From: Vagococcus silagei
GTDB taxonomy: Bacteria > Bacillota > Bacilli > Lactobacillales > Vagococcaceae
Reading direction: 5' to 3'
DNA: 64,000 nt
Assembly: GCF_004795745.1 (NCBI RefSeq)
Contig: NZ_SDGV01000001.1
Span: 161,025-225,024, forward strand
Each line of letters begins with the position of its first letter. Position 1 is the stretch's first letter. Below, one piece after another: positions 46,811 through 55,950 of this stretch. A program made the position numbers and the translations under genes. The notes below the pieces were generated by a model. The model ran no database searches, had not been told where the DNA came from, and saw only the letters and a program-made list of their open reading frames with translations.

Positions 46811-47043
46811 CAGCTCTTTTTTATTTATTACCTTTATTATACACTAAAACCAATTGAATTATTAGAGAATTCTCATTTTAATTAAAAAATCACTACTTTT
46901 ATTTTTATAAATTATGCTATACGACTTAATTTGATTAGGTTTCTTATACAAAAATATTTAATGTATATTTATTGAATTTTTTAACAAATAGTTAACATTA
47001 ATCGTTTATACTATTTATACTCAAAGAAAAGGTGGTGATTCAA

Positions 47044-47358
47044 TTGAAAGCAAAAATTAATAGTTGGACTTTATTTGTTTCATTTTTAATTATGACATTA
47101 ATCGTGCTCTCAATTAGTCTCGTTTTAGCAAATGACTACTCACTATTTAGTAGCCAATTCGTCGCAACAACGGTTTCAACAGCAACGCAACATGTAGAAA
47201 CATTAGTTGAAATTCCAAATGATAATCTATTCAACACAGGATTCTTTATCCTACCATTGATTTCATTAATTCCAACGCTCTTCTTTTTAGCTAAACATTT
47301 ATATGAAAAAGTATCTGTACAACAAGATACTGATCCAATCACAGACGCACCACTCTAA
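47044..47358 (+). CDS. Small two-helix membrane protein
   Basis: About 104 residues. A first hydrophobic segment (LFVSFLIMTLIVLSISLVLA), a polar external-type stretch rich in Thr/Ser, then a second segment (FFILPLISLIPTLFFLA) and a short charged tail. The TTG at 47044, 8 bases after AAGGTGG, is chosen over the in-frame GTG at 47032. Not recognised. It lies divergent to member 2 and convergent to member 3 of the GWNW family. Confidence 0.6.
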   Translation: MKAKINSWTLFVSFLIMTLIVLSISLVLANDYSLFSSQFVATTVSTATQHVETLVEIPNDNLFNTGFFILPLISLIPTLFFLAKHLYEKVSVQQDTDPITDAPL

Positions 47359-47363
47359 AAATA

Positions 47364-47415
47364 AAACGAATTCGCCATTACTTGTTTTTTTTCAAGCGAT
47401 GGCGAATTCGTTTTT
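47364..47415. terminator. Bidirectional terminator
   Basis: ACGAATTCGCCAT pairs with ATGGCGAATTCGT, with A and T runs outside, between convergent genes. Confidence 0.85.
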
Positions 47416-47422
47416 ATAGTTT

Positions 47423-47851
47423 TTACCATTTCTTTCGTTTTAAGAGCACTAGAATAACGAGTAGTGTCAACATACCAATACTAAAGAAACTCATACTCCG
47501 CCAATTCCAACCATTTTCAAAATAAATTAACATGTTGCCATATACAAGCCAAAAAACATACGACGTGACAACTTGAGAAAATTTTGGTCCAAATTCAGCT
47601 TGTAATTTTTCATCCGTCACGTTTTCTTTTTTTATGGTAATAAATTTTTTGATTTTATATTGTGTGTAAAATACTTCACCAACTACAGTGACAACCATGA
47701 TGACTAACAAAATAATTATCAAAATCTGATTGTCAGATCCAAAGGCTTCCGGAGCGATTAATCCTAATAAGAGAAGAAAAACAAAAAACATCACACAACG
47801 AATCAAATTTAACTTAATTTGTTCTTTCTGAATCTTCTTTTGTACGGTCAT
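47423..47851 (-). CDS. Small membrane protein with four predicted helices, GWNW family member 3
   Basis: About 142 residues. Two N-terminal membrane segments, a Lys-rich loop, and two C-terminal segments with IYFENGWNWRSMSFFSIGML. Same layout as the two genes at 45.9-46.8 kb. Start ATG at 47851 after GGAGGAG. Function unknown. Confidence 0.7.
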   Translation of the reverse strand: MTVQKKIQKEQIKLNLIRCVMFFVFLLLLGLIAPEAFGSDNQILIIILLVIMVVTVVGEVFYTQYKIKKFITIKKENVTDEKLQAEFGPKFSQVVTSYVFWLVYGNMLIYFENGWNWRSMSFFSIGMLTLLVILVLLKRKKW

Positions 47852-47953
47852 CTCAATCTCCTCCAATCACTTTTTATTACACCTTTATTATACTACATTC
47901 GAAGAATGTATGAAAAAAACACGCCATTACTGACGTGTTTTCTGCATTATATT

Positions 47954-49765
47954 CTAAAATGTTGAGACTAATTTTTCTAATTCATTTAAGCGTGTTTCGA
48001 AAACTTTCATGGCAGAATCAATGTAGTCTCTTTGCGTCATGTCAACACCAGCACGTTTCATAACCTCGATTGGGTAATCGCTGTTACCTGATTTCAAATA
48101 AGTTAGATACTTATCTAATGCACCTTCTTCACCCTTAACAATTTTATCTGCTAAAGCTGATGCTGCTGAGAAACCTGTTGAATATTGGTAAACATAGTAA
48201 TTGTAGTAGAAATGAGGAATTCGACTCCATTCATAAGCAATTTCAGGATCTTTTTCGACTGCATCTCCATAATATTTTGCATTCAATCCTGCATAATAAT
48301 CACTTAAATATTCACTTGTTAAAGGCACACCTTTAGCATCTTCAGTATGGATAAAGTGTTCAAACTCAGCGAATTGTGTTTGACGGAAAATGGTGCCCTT
48401 AAAGCCATCTAAATAATGATTTAAAACAAAAGCTCGTACTTTTGGATCTGTTTCTGTTTCAAGTAAATGCTCTGTTAAAATATTTTCGTTTGTTGTTGAA
48501 GCAATTTCAGCTAAGAAAATTGAGTAATCACCATAAACGTAAGGTTGATTGCTACGAGTGTAGTAACTATGCACACTGTGTCCTAACTCATGAACCAATG
48601 TATAAAGATGATTTAAACTGTCATGCCAGTTTAATAGAATATATGGTTTAGTATCATAGCTTCCTGATGAATAAGCACCACCACGTTTACCTTTATTTTC
48701 AACAATATCAATCCAACGTGTATCAAAGGCTTCTTCTAAAATACTTGCATAGTCTTCACCTAAAGGTTTTAAAGCTGTTAACGTTTTTTCTTTTGCTTCT
48801 TCATAAGTATATTTAATTGGTGCGTCTCCTAAAATTGGAGTATACATGTCATACATATGTAAAGTATCCACACCTAGTAATTTTTTACGCAACGCTACAT
48901 AACGATGTAATAATGGTAAATTTTCATGAACCACTTCTAATAATGTATCATAAACAGATTCTGGAATATGGTTAGCACTTAATGCTGCGTGACGTGCTGA
49001 ATCATAGTGATGGACTTTAGCATTAAAATTATGTTTCTTAACGTGTGAAGAAAGTGTACTTGCAAACGTATTTCTAAATTGTTCATACACTTCGTAAAGT
49101 CCTTCAAAGGCTTCTTTACGAACTTCACGTTTCGTACTTTCCATTAATTGACCATAAAGTCCACCAGAAAGTTCCACTTTTTCGCCATCATCACCTGTCA
49201 CAACAGGGAATTTTAAATCAGCATTGTTTAAAATACTAAAAGTATTACTTGACGCATCTAAAACTTCACTGGCAGCCGCTAGCAATGCTTCTTCATTTGA
49301 AGATAAAACGTGTGCACGGTTATCTGTTAATTGTTTAACGTAATGACGGTACAATTCTAAGTCTTTATTTTCAACAAAATATGCATCGATTTCAGCATCT
49401 GATAATGTTAGCACTTCTGGTTGGAACCAGGCAACCGCTTCGCCTGCTTGAGCTGCTAATGTGCTAGCTTTGGCATAAAGTGCTTGATATTCAGTATTAG
49501 CTGTATCTTGGTCATTTTTTAAATGTGAATACACATAAATTTTTTCAACAAAACGGAATAGTTCTAACGTACTTTCTAAAGCAGTTTGGAAAGCTTTAGC
49601 ACCATTTTTTAAAGTGCCTTCATATTCTTTTGTTGCTGTAATCATTTTTTTAGCTTCGGCAAAAGCTTCTTCAACTTCTGCTTCCGTTTTAAAGATATAA
49701 GTTAAATCCCATTTTTGATTTTCAGATACTTCTGAACGTAACGGTAATGATTTTGTTTCTGTCAT
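47954..49765 (-). CDS. pepF: Oligoendopeptidase F (M3 family zinc peptidase)
   Basis: About 603 residues. The zinc motif HELGHSVHSYY near residue 385 and RQTQFAEFEHFIH, plus IPHFYYNYYVYQYSTGFSAA at the C-terminus, identify PepF. It cleaves oligopeptides in the cytoplasm. The ATG at 49765 follows GAGGAG by 7 bases; the frame is open further to 49804 without a binding site. It follows coiA, a common arrangement in lactic acid bacteria. Confidence 0.95.
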   Translation of the reverse strand: MTETKSLPLRSEVSENQKWDLTYIFKTEAEVEEAFAEAKKMITATKEYEGTLKNGAKAFQTALESTLELFRFVEKIYVYSHLKNDQDTANTEYQALYAKASTLAAQAGEAVAWFQPEVLTLSDAEIDAYFVENKDLELYRHYVKQLTDNRAHVLSSNEEALLAAASEVLDASSNTFSILNNADLKFPVVTGDDGEKVELSGGLYGQLMESTKREVRKEAFEGLYEVYEQFRNTFASTLSSHVKKHNFNAKVHHYDSARHAALSANHIPESVYDTLLEVVHENLPLLHRYVALRKKLLGVDTLHMYDMYTPILGDAPIKYTYEEAKEKTLTALKPLGEDYASILEEAFDTRWIDIVENKGKRGGAYSSGSYDTKPYILLNWHDSLNHLYTLVHELGHSVHSYYTRSNQPYVYGDYSIFLAEIASTTNENILTEHLLETETDPKVRAFVLNHYLDGFKGTIFRQTQFAEFEHFIHTEDAKGVPLTSEYLSDYYAGLNAKYYGDAVEKDPEIAYEWSRIPHFYYNYYVYQYSTGFSAASALADKIVKGEEGALDKYLTYLKSGNSDYPIEVMKRAGVDMTQRDYIDSAMKVFETRLNELEKLVSTF

Positions 49766-49935
49766 GTGATGACTCCTCTCGATTCGATAATCTGTGTTTA
49801 TCATATCATATTCTAATCTGATTTAGGGTTCGAAACGACTATTTTTCACAGTTTGTTCAAATTATTATTCTTACCAAAGAGAACAAGCTAAAAAAATTAT
49901 GAGACAGTCACCTTAACTTCTAATCATGGTGCCGA

Positions 49936-51120
49936 TTACTGCAAGCGAAATAATTTGATGCGATAAGGGATTTGTATTTCTTCTGTAATTTTTCGTAATT
50001 CATGCTCCAACCAGGTATCACTGTCACAACGTTTATCGTTCCAATAATAATATTGTGCCTTCACTTGAACAAAATCAAATTCAATCAAACGTTGAACATA
50101 AAGACGCAAACGATAACTGATTACTTTTTTTATGGGAAAGAGAGTCTGAATGTCAGATAATTCTTCCGGGACTTGCTTTTCAGAAACATACCGTTGCAAT
50201 TCTTCTCGTGACATGCTCTTTTCTTGTTTAATTTGTTGCACCAATTCCCATCTCAAAATCAATTCTGCTTCACCCAAAAATAAATCTGATAAGGACAGGC
50301 AATGGTAATACAACGGCAGCTGTAATAAGTTTTCATGCTGACAATAAAAATATTCTTGCAACAGCATCTCAGGAACACGTCGATTATAAAGACTGCGTTG
50401 CCACATCAAACGTTGTGCTTTGGTCACTTCATAAAGTGAACGCGGAACCACACGCGAATGACGAATCAATTTAATCGCTGTGAAAACTTCAAATAAACTC
50501 TGATTTTCTAATGAAAAAACACGCAGACTACTTGTCAGACGCCCTTCATTTAGACACATACCATAAGAAAGAACCAACTCACTCGTTTCGACACGGAGGC
50601 CAAAGCTATAATAGCCTAAGCAATTTGAAAACTGAATAAATTGTTGTTGTCCTTTACTAAGTGGACCCTTTTTTCCAAATGAAAAGAGTTCTTGGCCTAG
50701 TATCCAAAGTACTTCATAGCCATGTTTTTGATAATTATCCGTTCGCTCCTTCAAACGCTCAAAATTTAGCGGACTACATTGGAACTCAAGTGCCAATTTT
50801 TGCTCAACTAAAACGTCCGGACGCTGTTTTAATTCCGGTAAGTAAGCTTCTAATTCAACTGGAATCTGATGATGACAACAATTTTGATATAACAAGGTTT
50901 TTCCAGCGAGATGCTCGCGTGTTTCGCCTTCCGAAAAACTTTGACACTCAGAATCTTTACCATGCGCAAAATGCATTTGTTTAATCCGACCTGCTTTTAA
51001 AATGACGGGTTCCTGACAATCACAACAAAACCAATTCATCTTTTTTAACTGTTTCACTTCATCACGCTTGATTCTCGTTAAATCAATTAGCTCACCTGCT
51101 TGATTTTTTGCAAAAAACAT
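49936..51120 (-). CDS. coiA: Competence protein CoiA
   Basis: About 394 residues. The N-terminal zinc-finger-like part WFCCDCQEPVILKAG and MHFAHGKDSEC, then a nuclease-like core (RPDVLVEQKLALEFQCSPLNFERLKERTDNY, seen in pieces) are the CoiA pattern. It works in transformation recombination with RecA and DprA. The ATG at 51120 with AAAGGAGAG is preferred over the GTG at 51126. The presence of coiA does not prove that the strain is transformable. Confidence 0.9.
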   Translation of the reverse strand: MFFAKNQAGELIDLTRIKRDEVKQLKKMNWFCCDCQEPVILKAGRIKQMHFAHGKDSECQSFSEGETREHLAGKTLLYQNCCHHQIPVELEAYLPELKQRPDVLVEQKLALEFQCSPLNFERLKERTDNYQKHGYEVLWILGQELFSFGKKGPLSKGQQQFIQFSNCLGYYSFGLRVETSELVLSYGMCLNEGRLTSSLRVFSLENQSLFEVFTAIKLIRHSRVVPRSLYEVTKAQRLMWQRSLYNRRVPEMLLQEYFYCQHENLLQLPLYYHCLSLSDLFLGEAELILRWELVQQIKQEKSMSREELQRYVSEKQVPEELSDIQTLFPIKKVISYRLRLYVQRLIEFDFVQVKAQYYYWNDKRCDSDTWLEHELRKITEEIQIPYRIKLFRLQ

Positions 51121-51210
51121 CTGCACTCTCTCCTTTGACTTTAAGAAATGAAAAACTTATGAGATAATTACTTCAACTTTTAAAATACGTAGAAAGGATG
51201 GCGTTTTTTT

Positions 51211-52374
51211 ATGAATTCTATTTTAAAAGATAAAATTATTCATGCAAGCCAAGATCTAGGCATCGATAAAATCGGATTTACAACAGCTGCACCTTTTGAT
51301 CATCTCAAACAAAGTTTAGAAGAACAAAAAGTAAATGAACATACGACTGGCTTTGAGCATCCGATTATTGATGAACGCCTCTATCCTGACCAAATTTTTA
51401 ATCAGCCTCAATCCATTATTTCAATTGCATTAGCATATCCATCACGTATTAAAACGCGCCCAAAAAGCATTCGTGGTGAAAAACGAGGTAAATTTGCGCG
51501 TGCGTCATGGGGCACTGACTATCATCACATTTTGGAGGATCGCTTACAAAAGCTCATCACCTTCATTAAAGAAGAAGCGGATCAAGATCAAACTTTAACA
51601 TTCAAACCCATGGTCGATACTGGTGAACTAATTGATGTTGCCGTTGCGCAACGTGCAGGCTTAGGTTTTATTGGCAAAAACGGTCTCTTGATTACTGAAG
51701 AATTCGGCTCGTACGTTTACTTAGGTGAAATTATCACCAATATTCCTTTTGAACCTGACACACCGATTGAAAATAAGTGCGGTGAATGTACAAAATGTAT
51801 TGATCTTTGTCCAACATCTGCTCTATTAGGTGATGGTCGGATGAATGCCAGACGCTGTTTATCCTATCAAACACAAACAAAAGGCTACATGCCTGAAGAA
51901 TTTCGCCCCAAAATCAGAACCATTATTTATGGCTGTGACATTTGCCAAGAAGTCTGTCCTTACAATAAAGGTAAGGATTCGCATTTTCATGAGGAAATGG
52001 AACCCGATCCTGAAGTTGTAATGCCATTATTAAAACCACTCTTAACCATTTCAAACAAAGAATTCAAAACAAAGTTTGGTTATCTAGCCGGATCATGGCG
52101 TGGCAAAAAACCGATTCAAAGAAATGCCATTATTGCCCTCGCAAATGCTCGAGACAAAACCAGCATTCCAAACTTACTTCGTTGTATTGAAGAAGACCCT
52201 CGACCTATGATTCGAGGTACCTCTGCTTGGGCACTCAGTATGATTGATCCCAACAATGAAGAAATTTTAGCGTTCTTAAAATCTGTTTTAACACAAGAAA
52301 CAGATGAAGAAACGCAACACGAACTACTGACTGCCATTCAAAAAATGGAAAAAACAATTAAAGGAGAATCTTAA
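51211..52374 (+). CDS. queG: Epoxyqueuosine reductase QueG
   Basis: 387 residues. [15 protein letters not shown] and [12 protein letters not shown] begin the cobalamin-binding domain, followed by two 4Fe-4S motifs ([12 protein letters not shown] near 190 and CDICQEVCP near 240) and a C-terminal HEAT-like extension ([18 protein letters not shown]). It performs the last step of queuosine synthesis in tRNA. Its stop overlaps the hisC start (TAATG). Confidence 0.95.
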   Translation: MNSILKDKIIHASQDLGIDKIGFTTAAPFDHLKQSLEEQKVNEHTTGFEHPIIDERLYPDQIFNQPQSIISIALAYPSRIKTRPKSIRGEKRGKFARASWGTDYHHILEDRLQKLITFIKEEADQDQTLTFKPMVDTGELIDVAVAQRAGLGFIGKNGLLITEEFGSYVYLGEIITNIPFEPDTPIENKCGECTKCIDLCPTSALLGDGRMNARRCLSYQTQTKGYMPEEFRPKIRTIIYGCDICQEVCPYNKGKDSHFHEEMEPDPEVVMPLLKPLLTISNKEFKTKFGYLAGSWRGKKPIQRNAIIALANARDKTSIPNLLRCIEEDPRPMIRGTSAWALSMIDPNNEEILAFLKSVLTQETDEETQHELLTAIQKMEKTIKGES

Positions 52375-53453
52375 TGAAAACAAAAGAAACACTAAATAGT
52401 TTAAACCCATATGTGCCAGGGAAACCTGTCGCAGATGTTTTAAAAGAATACGGCTTAACGTCAGCTGTTAAATTAGCTTCAAATGAAAATCCCTATGGTT
52501 ATTCAAAACAAGTCAAAGAAACCATAGTAAATGGCTTAGATCACTTAGAAATATATCCTGATGGTGGTGCTGTTCAGTTAAAAGCTGCATTAGCTAAATT
52601 TTACAATCTCGCACCAGAACAATTTCTAGTAGGCTCTGGCTTAGACGAAGTCATCCAAATTGTTTCCCGTGCTTTACTAAATACAGGTGATTCAATTATT
52701 ATTGCTAGTCCTTCATTTCCTCAATACGCACACCATGCTGTCATTGAAGGTGCGACTGTTAAAAAAGTACCGGTCATTGCTGATAGTGGTTTAATGGATT
52801 TAGAAGGTATGCTTGCGGCGATTGATGACACAACTAAAATTATTTGGCTATGTAACCCAAACAACCCAACTGGAACCTATATTAAGCAAAATAAAATCGA
52901 AGAATTTTTAGCTCGCGTTCCTGAAGATGTTCTTGTCATCAGTGATGAAGCCTACTATGACTATGTAACCGCAGAAGAACAACCGACAAGTTTACCATTT
53001 CTTGAAAAATATCCGAATCTGATGATTATGCGAACTTTTTCAAAAGCCTACGGATTGGCTGGCATTCGTGTTGGTTATGCTATTATTCCAAAAGACCTTG
53101 GTCGTTTCCTAGACATTGCGCGGTTACCTTTTAACTGTCACTCTTTAGCACAAAAAGCAGCCATCACTGCGCTTAAAGATCAAGATTTCGTGGCCTTTTC
53201 TCAAAAAGAAAATAAAATTGAACGTGAAAAGTGGGAAGCCTTTCTTGAAGATTTAGGTTTACATTACTATCACACTGAAACAAACTTTATCTTCTTTGAT
53301 ACCAAGCAAGATGACAAAACCATCACACAAGAACTACTATCTAAAGGTTTTATTATTCGTGGTGGATTAAAACCAGGATGGTTACGCGTGACGATTGGTA
53401 AAAAAAATGACAATCTTCGCATCCAAGATGAACTCAAACAAATACTAGGTTAA
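52374..53453 (+). CDS. hisC: Histidinol-phosphate/aromatic aminotransferase (HisC-like)
   Basis: 359 residues. PLP-dependent class I/II: LASNENPYGYS, CNPNNPTGTYI, ISDEAYYDYV and the PLP-lysine region RTFSKAYGLAGIRVGY are all present. HisC family by length and motifs. There is no other his gene nearby, so an aromatic amino-acid role is possible. Translationally coupled to queG by a 1-base overlap of stop and start. Confidence 0.85.
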   Translation: MKTKETLNSLNPYVPGKPVADVLKEYGLTSAVKLASNENPYGYSKQVKETIVNGLDHLEIYPDGGAVQLKAALAKFYNLAPEQFLVGSGLDEVIQIVSRALLNTGDSIIIASPSFPQYAHHAVIEGATVKKVPVIADSGLMDLEGMLAAIDDTTKIIWLCNPNNPTGTYIKQNKIEEFLARVPEDVLVISDEAYYDYVTAEEQPTSLPFLEKYPNLMIMRTFSKAYGLAGIRVGYAIIPKDLGRFLDIARLPFNCHSLAQKAAITALKDQDFVAFSQKENKIEREKWEAFLEDLGLHYYHTETNFIFFDTKQDDKTITQELLSKGFIIRGGLKPGWLRVTIGKKNDNLRIQDELKQILG

Positions 53454-53459
53454 ACAAGC

Positions 53460-53508
53460 AAAAACGGAACTCACAAACAGCATATAGCTATGTGGGTTCC
53501 GTTTTTTC
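53460..53508. terminator. Terminator between hisC and a membrane protein gene
   Basis: AAAAACGGAAC.CACA pairs with TGTG.GTTCCGTTTTTT; convergent genes on both sides. Confidence 0.85.
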
Positions 53509-53521
53509 TTATTTAATTCGT

Positions 53522-54268
53522 TTAGGGGTGCTTTCTCCATTTTCCAATAACCAACAGTTCAACATATATGAAACTAAAAGCTAAAATCAAAGTCATAACA
53601 AAGCCCAACGTTTCTGATATTTCACCAAACTGAAATTCAAAAACTGCTAAAATTAGGATTGCTAACACAATGGCTAGAAGAATAATACCTACTTTTTTCA
53701 TAACTGACAGTGTATCCATCAAGCGATAGGGGTATAAAAATTCTTTTCGTTTGACTTTTTTGGCAACTTTTTCTTCATCTTTAAAATATTCTCTTGGTTC
53801 AGGACCATATAATTGCAGCAATCTTTTTTTATCATTTTTGGAAAAGAAATCCACTTTGCGTTCCAAAAAAAAAGCTATCTTATTAAATCCAGCAGCATAA
53901 ATTGCGTCTTGAAATTCAGATAACTTCGCTTGATGAATGGCAAGAAAGACAATATTATCTTCGTAATATGAATTGATAATAATTTGATTGTCAGCAAAGT
54001 AAAGAGCCGTTTGATCACCGCCACTCCCGAATAATTCAGCTAATTCTTCTTTAGTCATTGGTAGTTTTACTTCATCGAAATAGGTATGCGTAAGGAAATT
54101 TTCAACGCTATATCCTTTCAATTCTATTGGTAGTGCATTAATAAATTTGAACAAGTTATAAGCATCAAAATTAACAGCATCATCATAAGTCGTTGCAAAA
54201 AAGACGTATTCATTCGGCTGATCCACAAAGTTAAAATCTAAAAAATGTGTCGATGTAAAAGTTATCAT
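53522..54268 (-). CDS. Hypothetical protein with C-terminal membrane hairpin
   Basis: 248 residues. Soluble N-terminal 170 residues (FTSTHFLDFNFVDQPNEYVFF, in part), then two membrane segments at about 190-240 (VGIILLAIVLAILILAVF, TLGFVMTLILAFSFIYVELLVIG). No domain recognised. Confidence 0.6.
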   Translation of the reverse strand: MITFTSTHFLDFNFVDQPNEYVFFATTYDDAVNFDAYNLFKFINALPIELKGYSVENFLTHTYFDEVKLPMTKEELAELFGSGGDQTALYFADNQIIINSYYEDNIVFLAIHQAKLSEFQDAIYAAGFNKIAFFLERKVDFFSKNDKKRLLQLYGPEPREYFKDEEKVAKKVKRKEFLYPYRLMDTLSVMKKVGIILLAIVLAILILAVFEFQFGEISETLGFVMTLILAFSFIYVELLVIGKWRKHP

Positions 54269-54336
54269 GTCGAATTACTCCTCGCTTTAACTGAATATCT
54301 TAGTATAACATGCTCGTTATAGCCTTAAAAATACTA

Positions 54337-54372
54337 AAAAAGCCTCAAAAGATTTCTCCTTTGAGACTCGAG
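54337..54372 (-). terminator. Terminator of the HTH-small membrane protein operon
   Basis: On the minus strand GTCTCAAAGGA and TCTTTTGAGGC pair imperfectly, followed by TTTTTT. It lies about 18 bases after the 48-residue ORF. Confidence 0.55.
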
Positions 54373-54389
54373 CTTAATTCTTTATACCA

Positions 54390-54536
54390 TCAATCTTTTC
54401 TAAGTTTGATTGATAAGAAAATACCAAAACCAATCATTGAAATCACCAGCACGATTTTAAAAATCGTCGGATTGATTACATATAACAGTGCCAAAATTAG
54501 AAAGACGCCTAATAAAATCGTATTCTCTTTGCGCAT
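54390..54536 (-). CDS. Small membrane peptide, 48 residues
   Basis: MRKENTILLGVFLILAL to LSIKLRKD: two short hydrophobic stretches with basic ends. It has AAGGAAGG upstream and lies 36 bases after the HTH gene, so it is probably co-transcribed. Too short for reliable family assignment. Confidence 0.55.
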   Translation of the reverse strand: MRKENTILLGVFLILALLYVINPTIFKIVLVISMIGFGIFLSIKLRKD

Positions 54537-54572
54537 TGATTTATTCCTTCCTTTCTTATCAACCATAAGAGT

Positions 54573-54998
54573 TTAACTATTGTTGATGTCTTTTAAAATT
54601 GCATTCATTTTAATAATGATAAAAATTAACACAGAGATAATCCACATCCCCACACTAAAACCTCGTAAAAAGTCTGTAAGATGACTAGCACTCATTAAGA
54701 AACTCAAGCCAAAAGTTATCAGTCCAACCACACTAATCAGCATTGTAACTTTTAAATACTTTTTCTCTTTTGATTCACGTTTAATATTTGCTACCATTTT
54801 AATATCCTCCTTGATTAATTCATCTAAGGTCAGAGTATAAAGATCGCTTAACGCAATTAAATTATAGATATCAGGTACGCTTTTACCTGTCTCCCAATTT
54901 GAAATGGTTTGACGCGAAACGTGTAACTGATTGGAAATTTCCTCTTGGGTAAATCCCAATTGCTTGCGCTTATCTTTTAATTTTGTGGCAATATCCAT
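54573..54998 (-). CDS. XRE-family regulator with C-terminal membrane hairpin (1)
   Basis: About 141 residues. Helix-turn-helix at residues 4-58 (LGFTQEEISNQLHVSRQTISNWETG), then two membrane segments (VTMLISVVGLITFGLSFLM, GFSVGMWIISVLIFII). Start ATG at 54998 after AAGGAGCAG; the longer frame to 55049 lacks a site. Membrane-linked HTH proteins of this kind are common in Firmicutes; signal unknown. Confidence 0.8.
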   Translation of the reverse strand: MDIATKLKDKRKQLGFTQEEISNQLHVSRQTISNWETGKSVPDIYNLIALSDLYTLTLDELIKEDIKMVANIKRESKEKKYLKVTMLISVVGLITFGLSFLMSASHLTDFLRGFSVGMWIISVLIFIIIKMNAILKDINNS

Positions 54999-55177
54999 TG
55001 TCTGCTCCTTACATTTACTATAATTTAGAAGAATATTTTTTTCAGCCAAAACTCCTTTACTTTCAAGGATGTCAAAGCATTTTGACAGTATATTTGAAGA
55101 AAAAACTGAAAATAATAGCTACACTGTTCATTGTATCATAAAAAAAATTACTCCGGTTAGCTTTAGATAAAAAGAAA

Positions 55178-55232
55178 AAAAGCAGTCTTTACGCTACAGA
55201 AAAATCAAAATCTTTCTGTACATCAAGACTAC
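55178..55232 (-). terminator. Terminator of the second XRE gene
   Basis: AGTCTT.TACAGAAA pairs with TTTCTGTA.AAGACT, followed by CTTTTTTTCTTTTT on the minus strand, 10 bases after the stop. Confidence 0.75.
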
Positions 55233-55241
55233 TTATTTTAC

Positions 55242-55808
55242 TCACTTAAATAAAAAGAAACTAATCGAAATTAATAGTAGTGTCACAATACCCGAGACCA
55301 TCCCTGCTACAACATTTTTCACTTTGTGATATTTCAATTCTTCTGCTACCTTTTCATCATCAACCTTTGTTTGCTCCATAAATGAAATAATTTGCGAATA
55401 TGTTTTTAGGTTCTGACGTTTCTTAAGTCTTTCCACCATCCAGCAAGAAAATAACATCCAGCTACCTAAAACCAACGGAATCCACATACCTTTGAATCCC
55501 AAATATTTCATTGTTGGACCAAAAGATAACGGTGTTAAAACAATAAAAAGTGTAAAACTATACACCCAAAAATCCCACTGTTGCCTTGATATTTTACTCT
55601 TCATTATTTCCACGTCTCCCTTGACTAATTCATCCAAGGTGATATCAAACAGAATACTTAGAGCAATCAAATTATGAATATCGGGATAGGTTTTATCATT
55701 CTCCCACTTTGAAATTGTTTGTCTTGAGACATATATTTTTTCAGCCAATTCCTCTTGTGAGAGTTGTTCTTTTTCACGATATTTTTTTAATTGATGACTA
55801 AAATTCAT
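55242..55808 (-). CDS. XRE-family regulator with C-terminal membrane segments (2)
   Basis: 188 residues. Helix-turn-helix at about 3-58 (LSQEELAEKIYVSRQTISKWEN), followed by three to four membrane segments. The HTH and its downstream linker (DLIALS..LDELVKGD) resemble the neighbour at 54.6-55.0 kb, so the two genes are probably tandem paralogues. Each has its own terminator. Confidence 0.8.
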   Translation of the reverse strand: MNFSHQLKKYREKEQLSQEELAEKIYVSRQTISKWENDKTYPDIHNLIALSILFDITLDELVKGDVEIMKSKISRQQWDFWVYSFTLFIVLTPLSFGPTMKYLGFKGMWIPLVLGSWMLFSCWMVERLKKRQNLKTYSQIISFMEQTKVDDEKVAEELKYHKVKNVVAGMVSGIVTLLLISISFFLFK

Positions 55809-55891
55809 TTGCTTACCTCCTTGTCAAATCAAGCGTACAACGTAGTACGATTTTTGTCTGTCAATTGTTGGTGACATTGAAGTTTTTCTCT

Positions 55892-55920
55892 AAAAAAAAC
55901 CGTGTCAACATCTGTTGACA
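55892..55920 (-). terminator. Terminator of the ABC-F gene
   Basis: TGTCAACA-GA-TGTTGACA on the minus strand, then CGG and eight T, about 30 bases after the stop. Confidence 0.75.
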
Positions 55921-55950
55921 TCCTTTAACAGCAGCGTTTTGAGGCGATTA

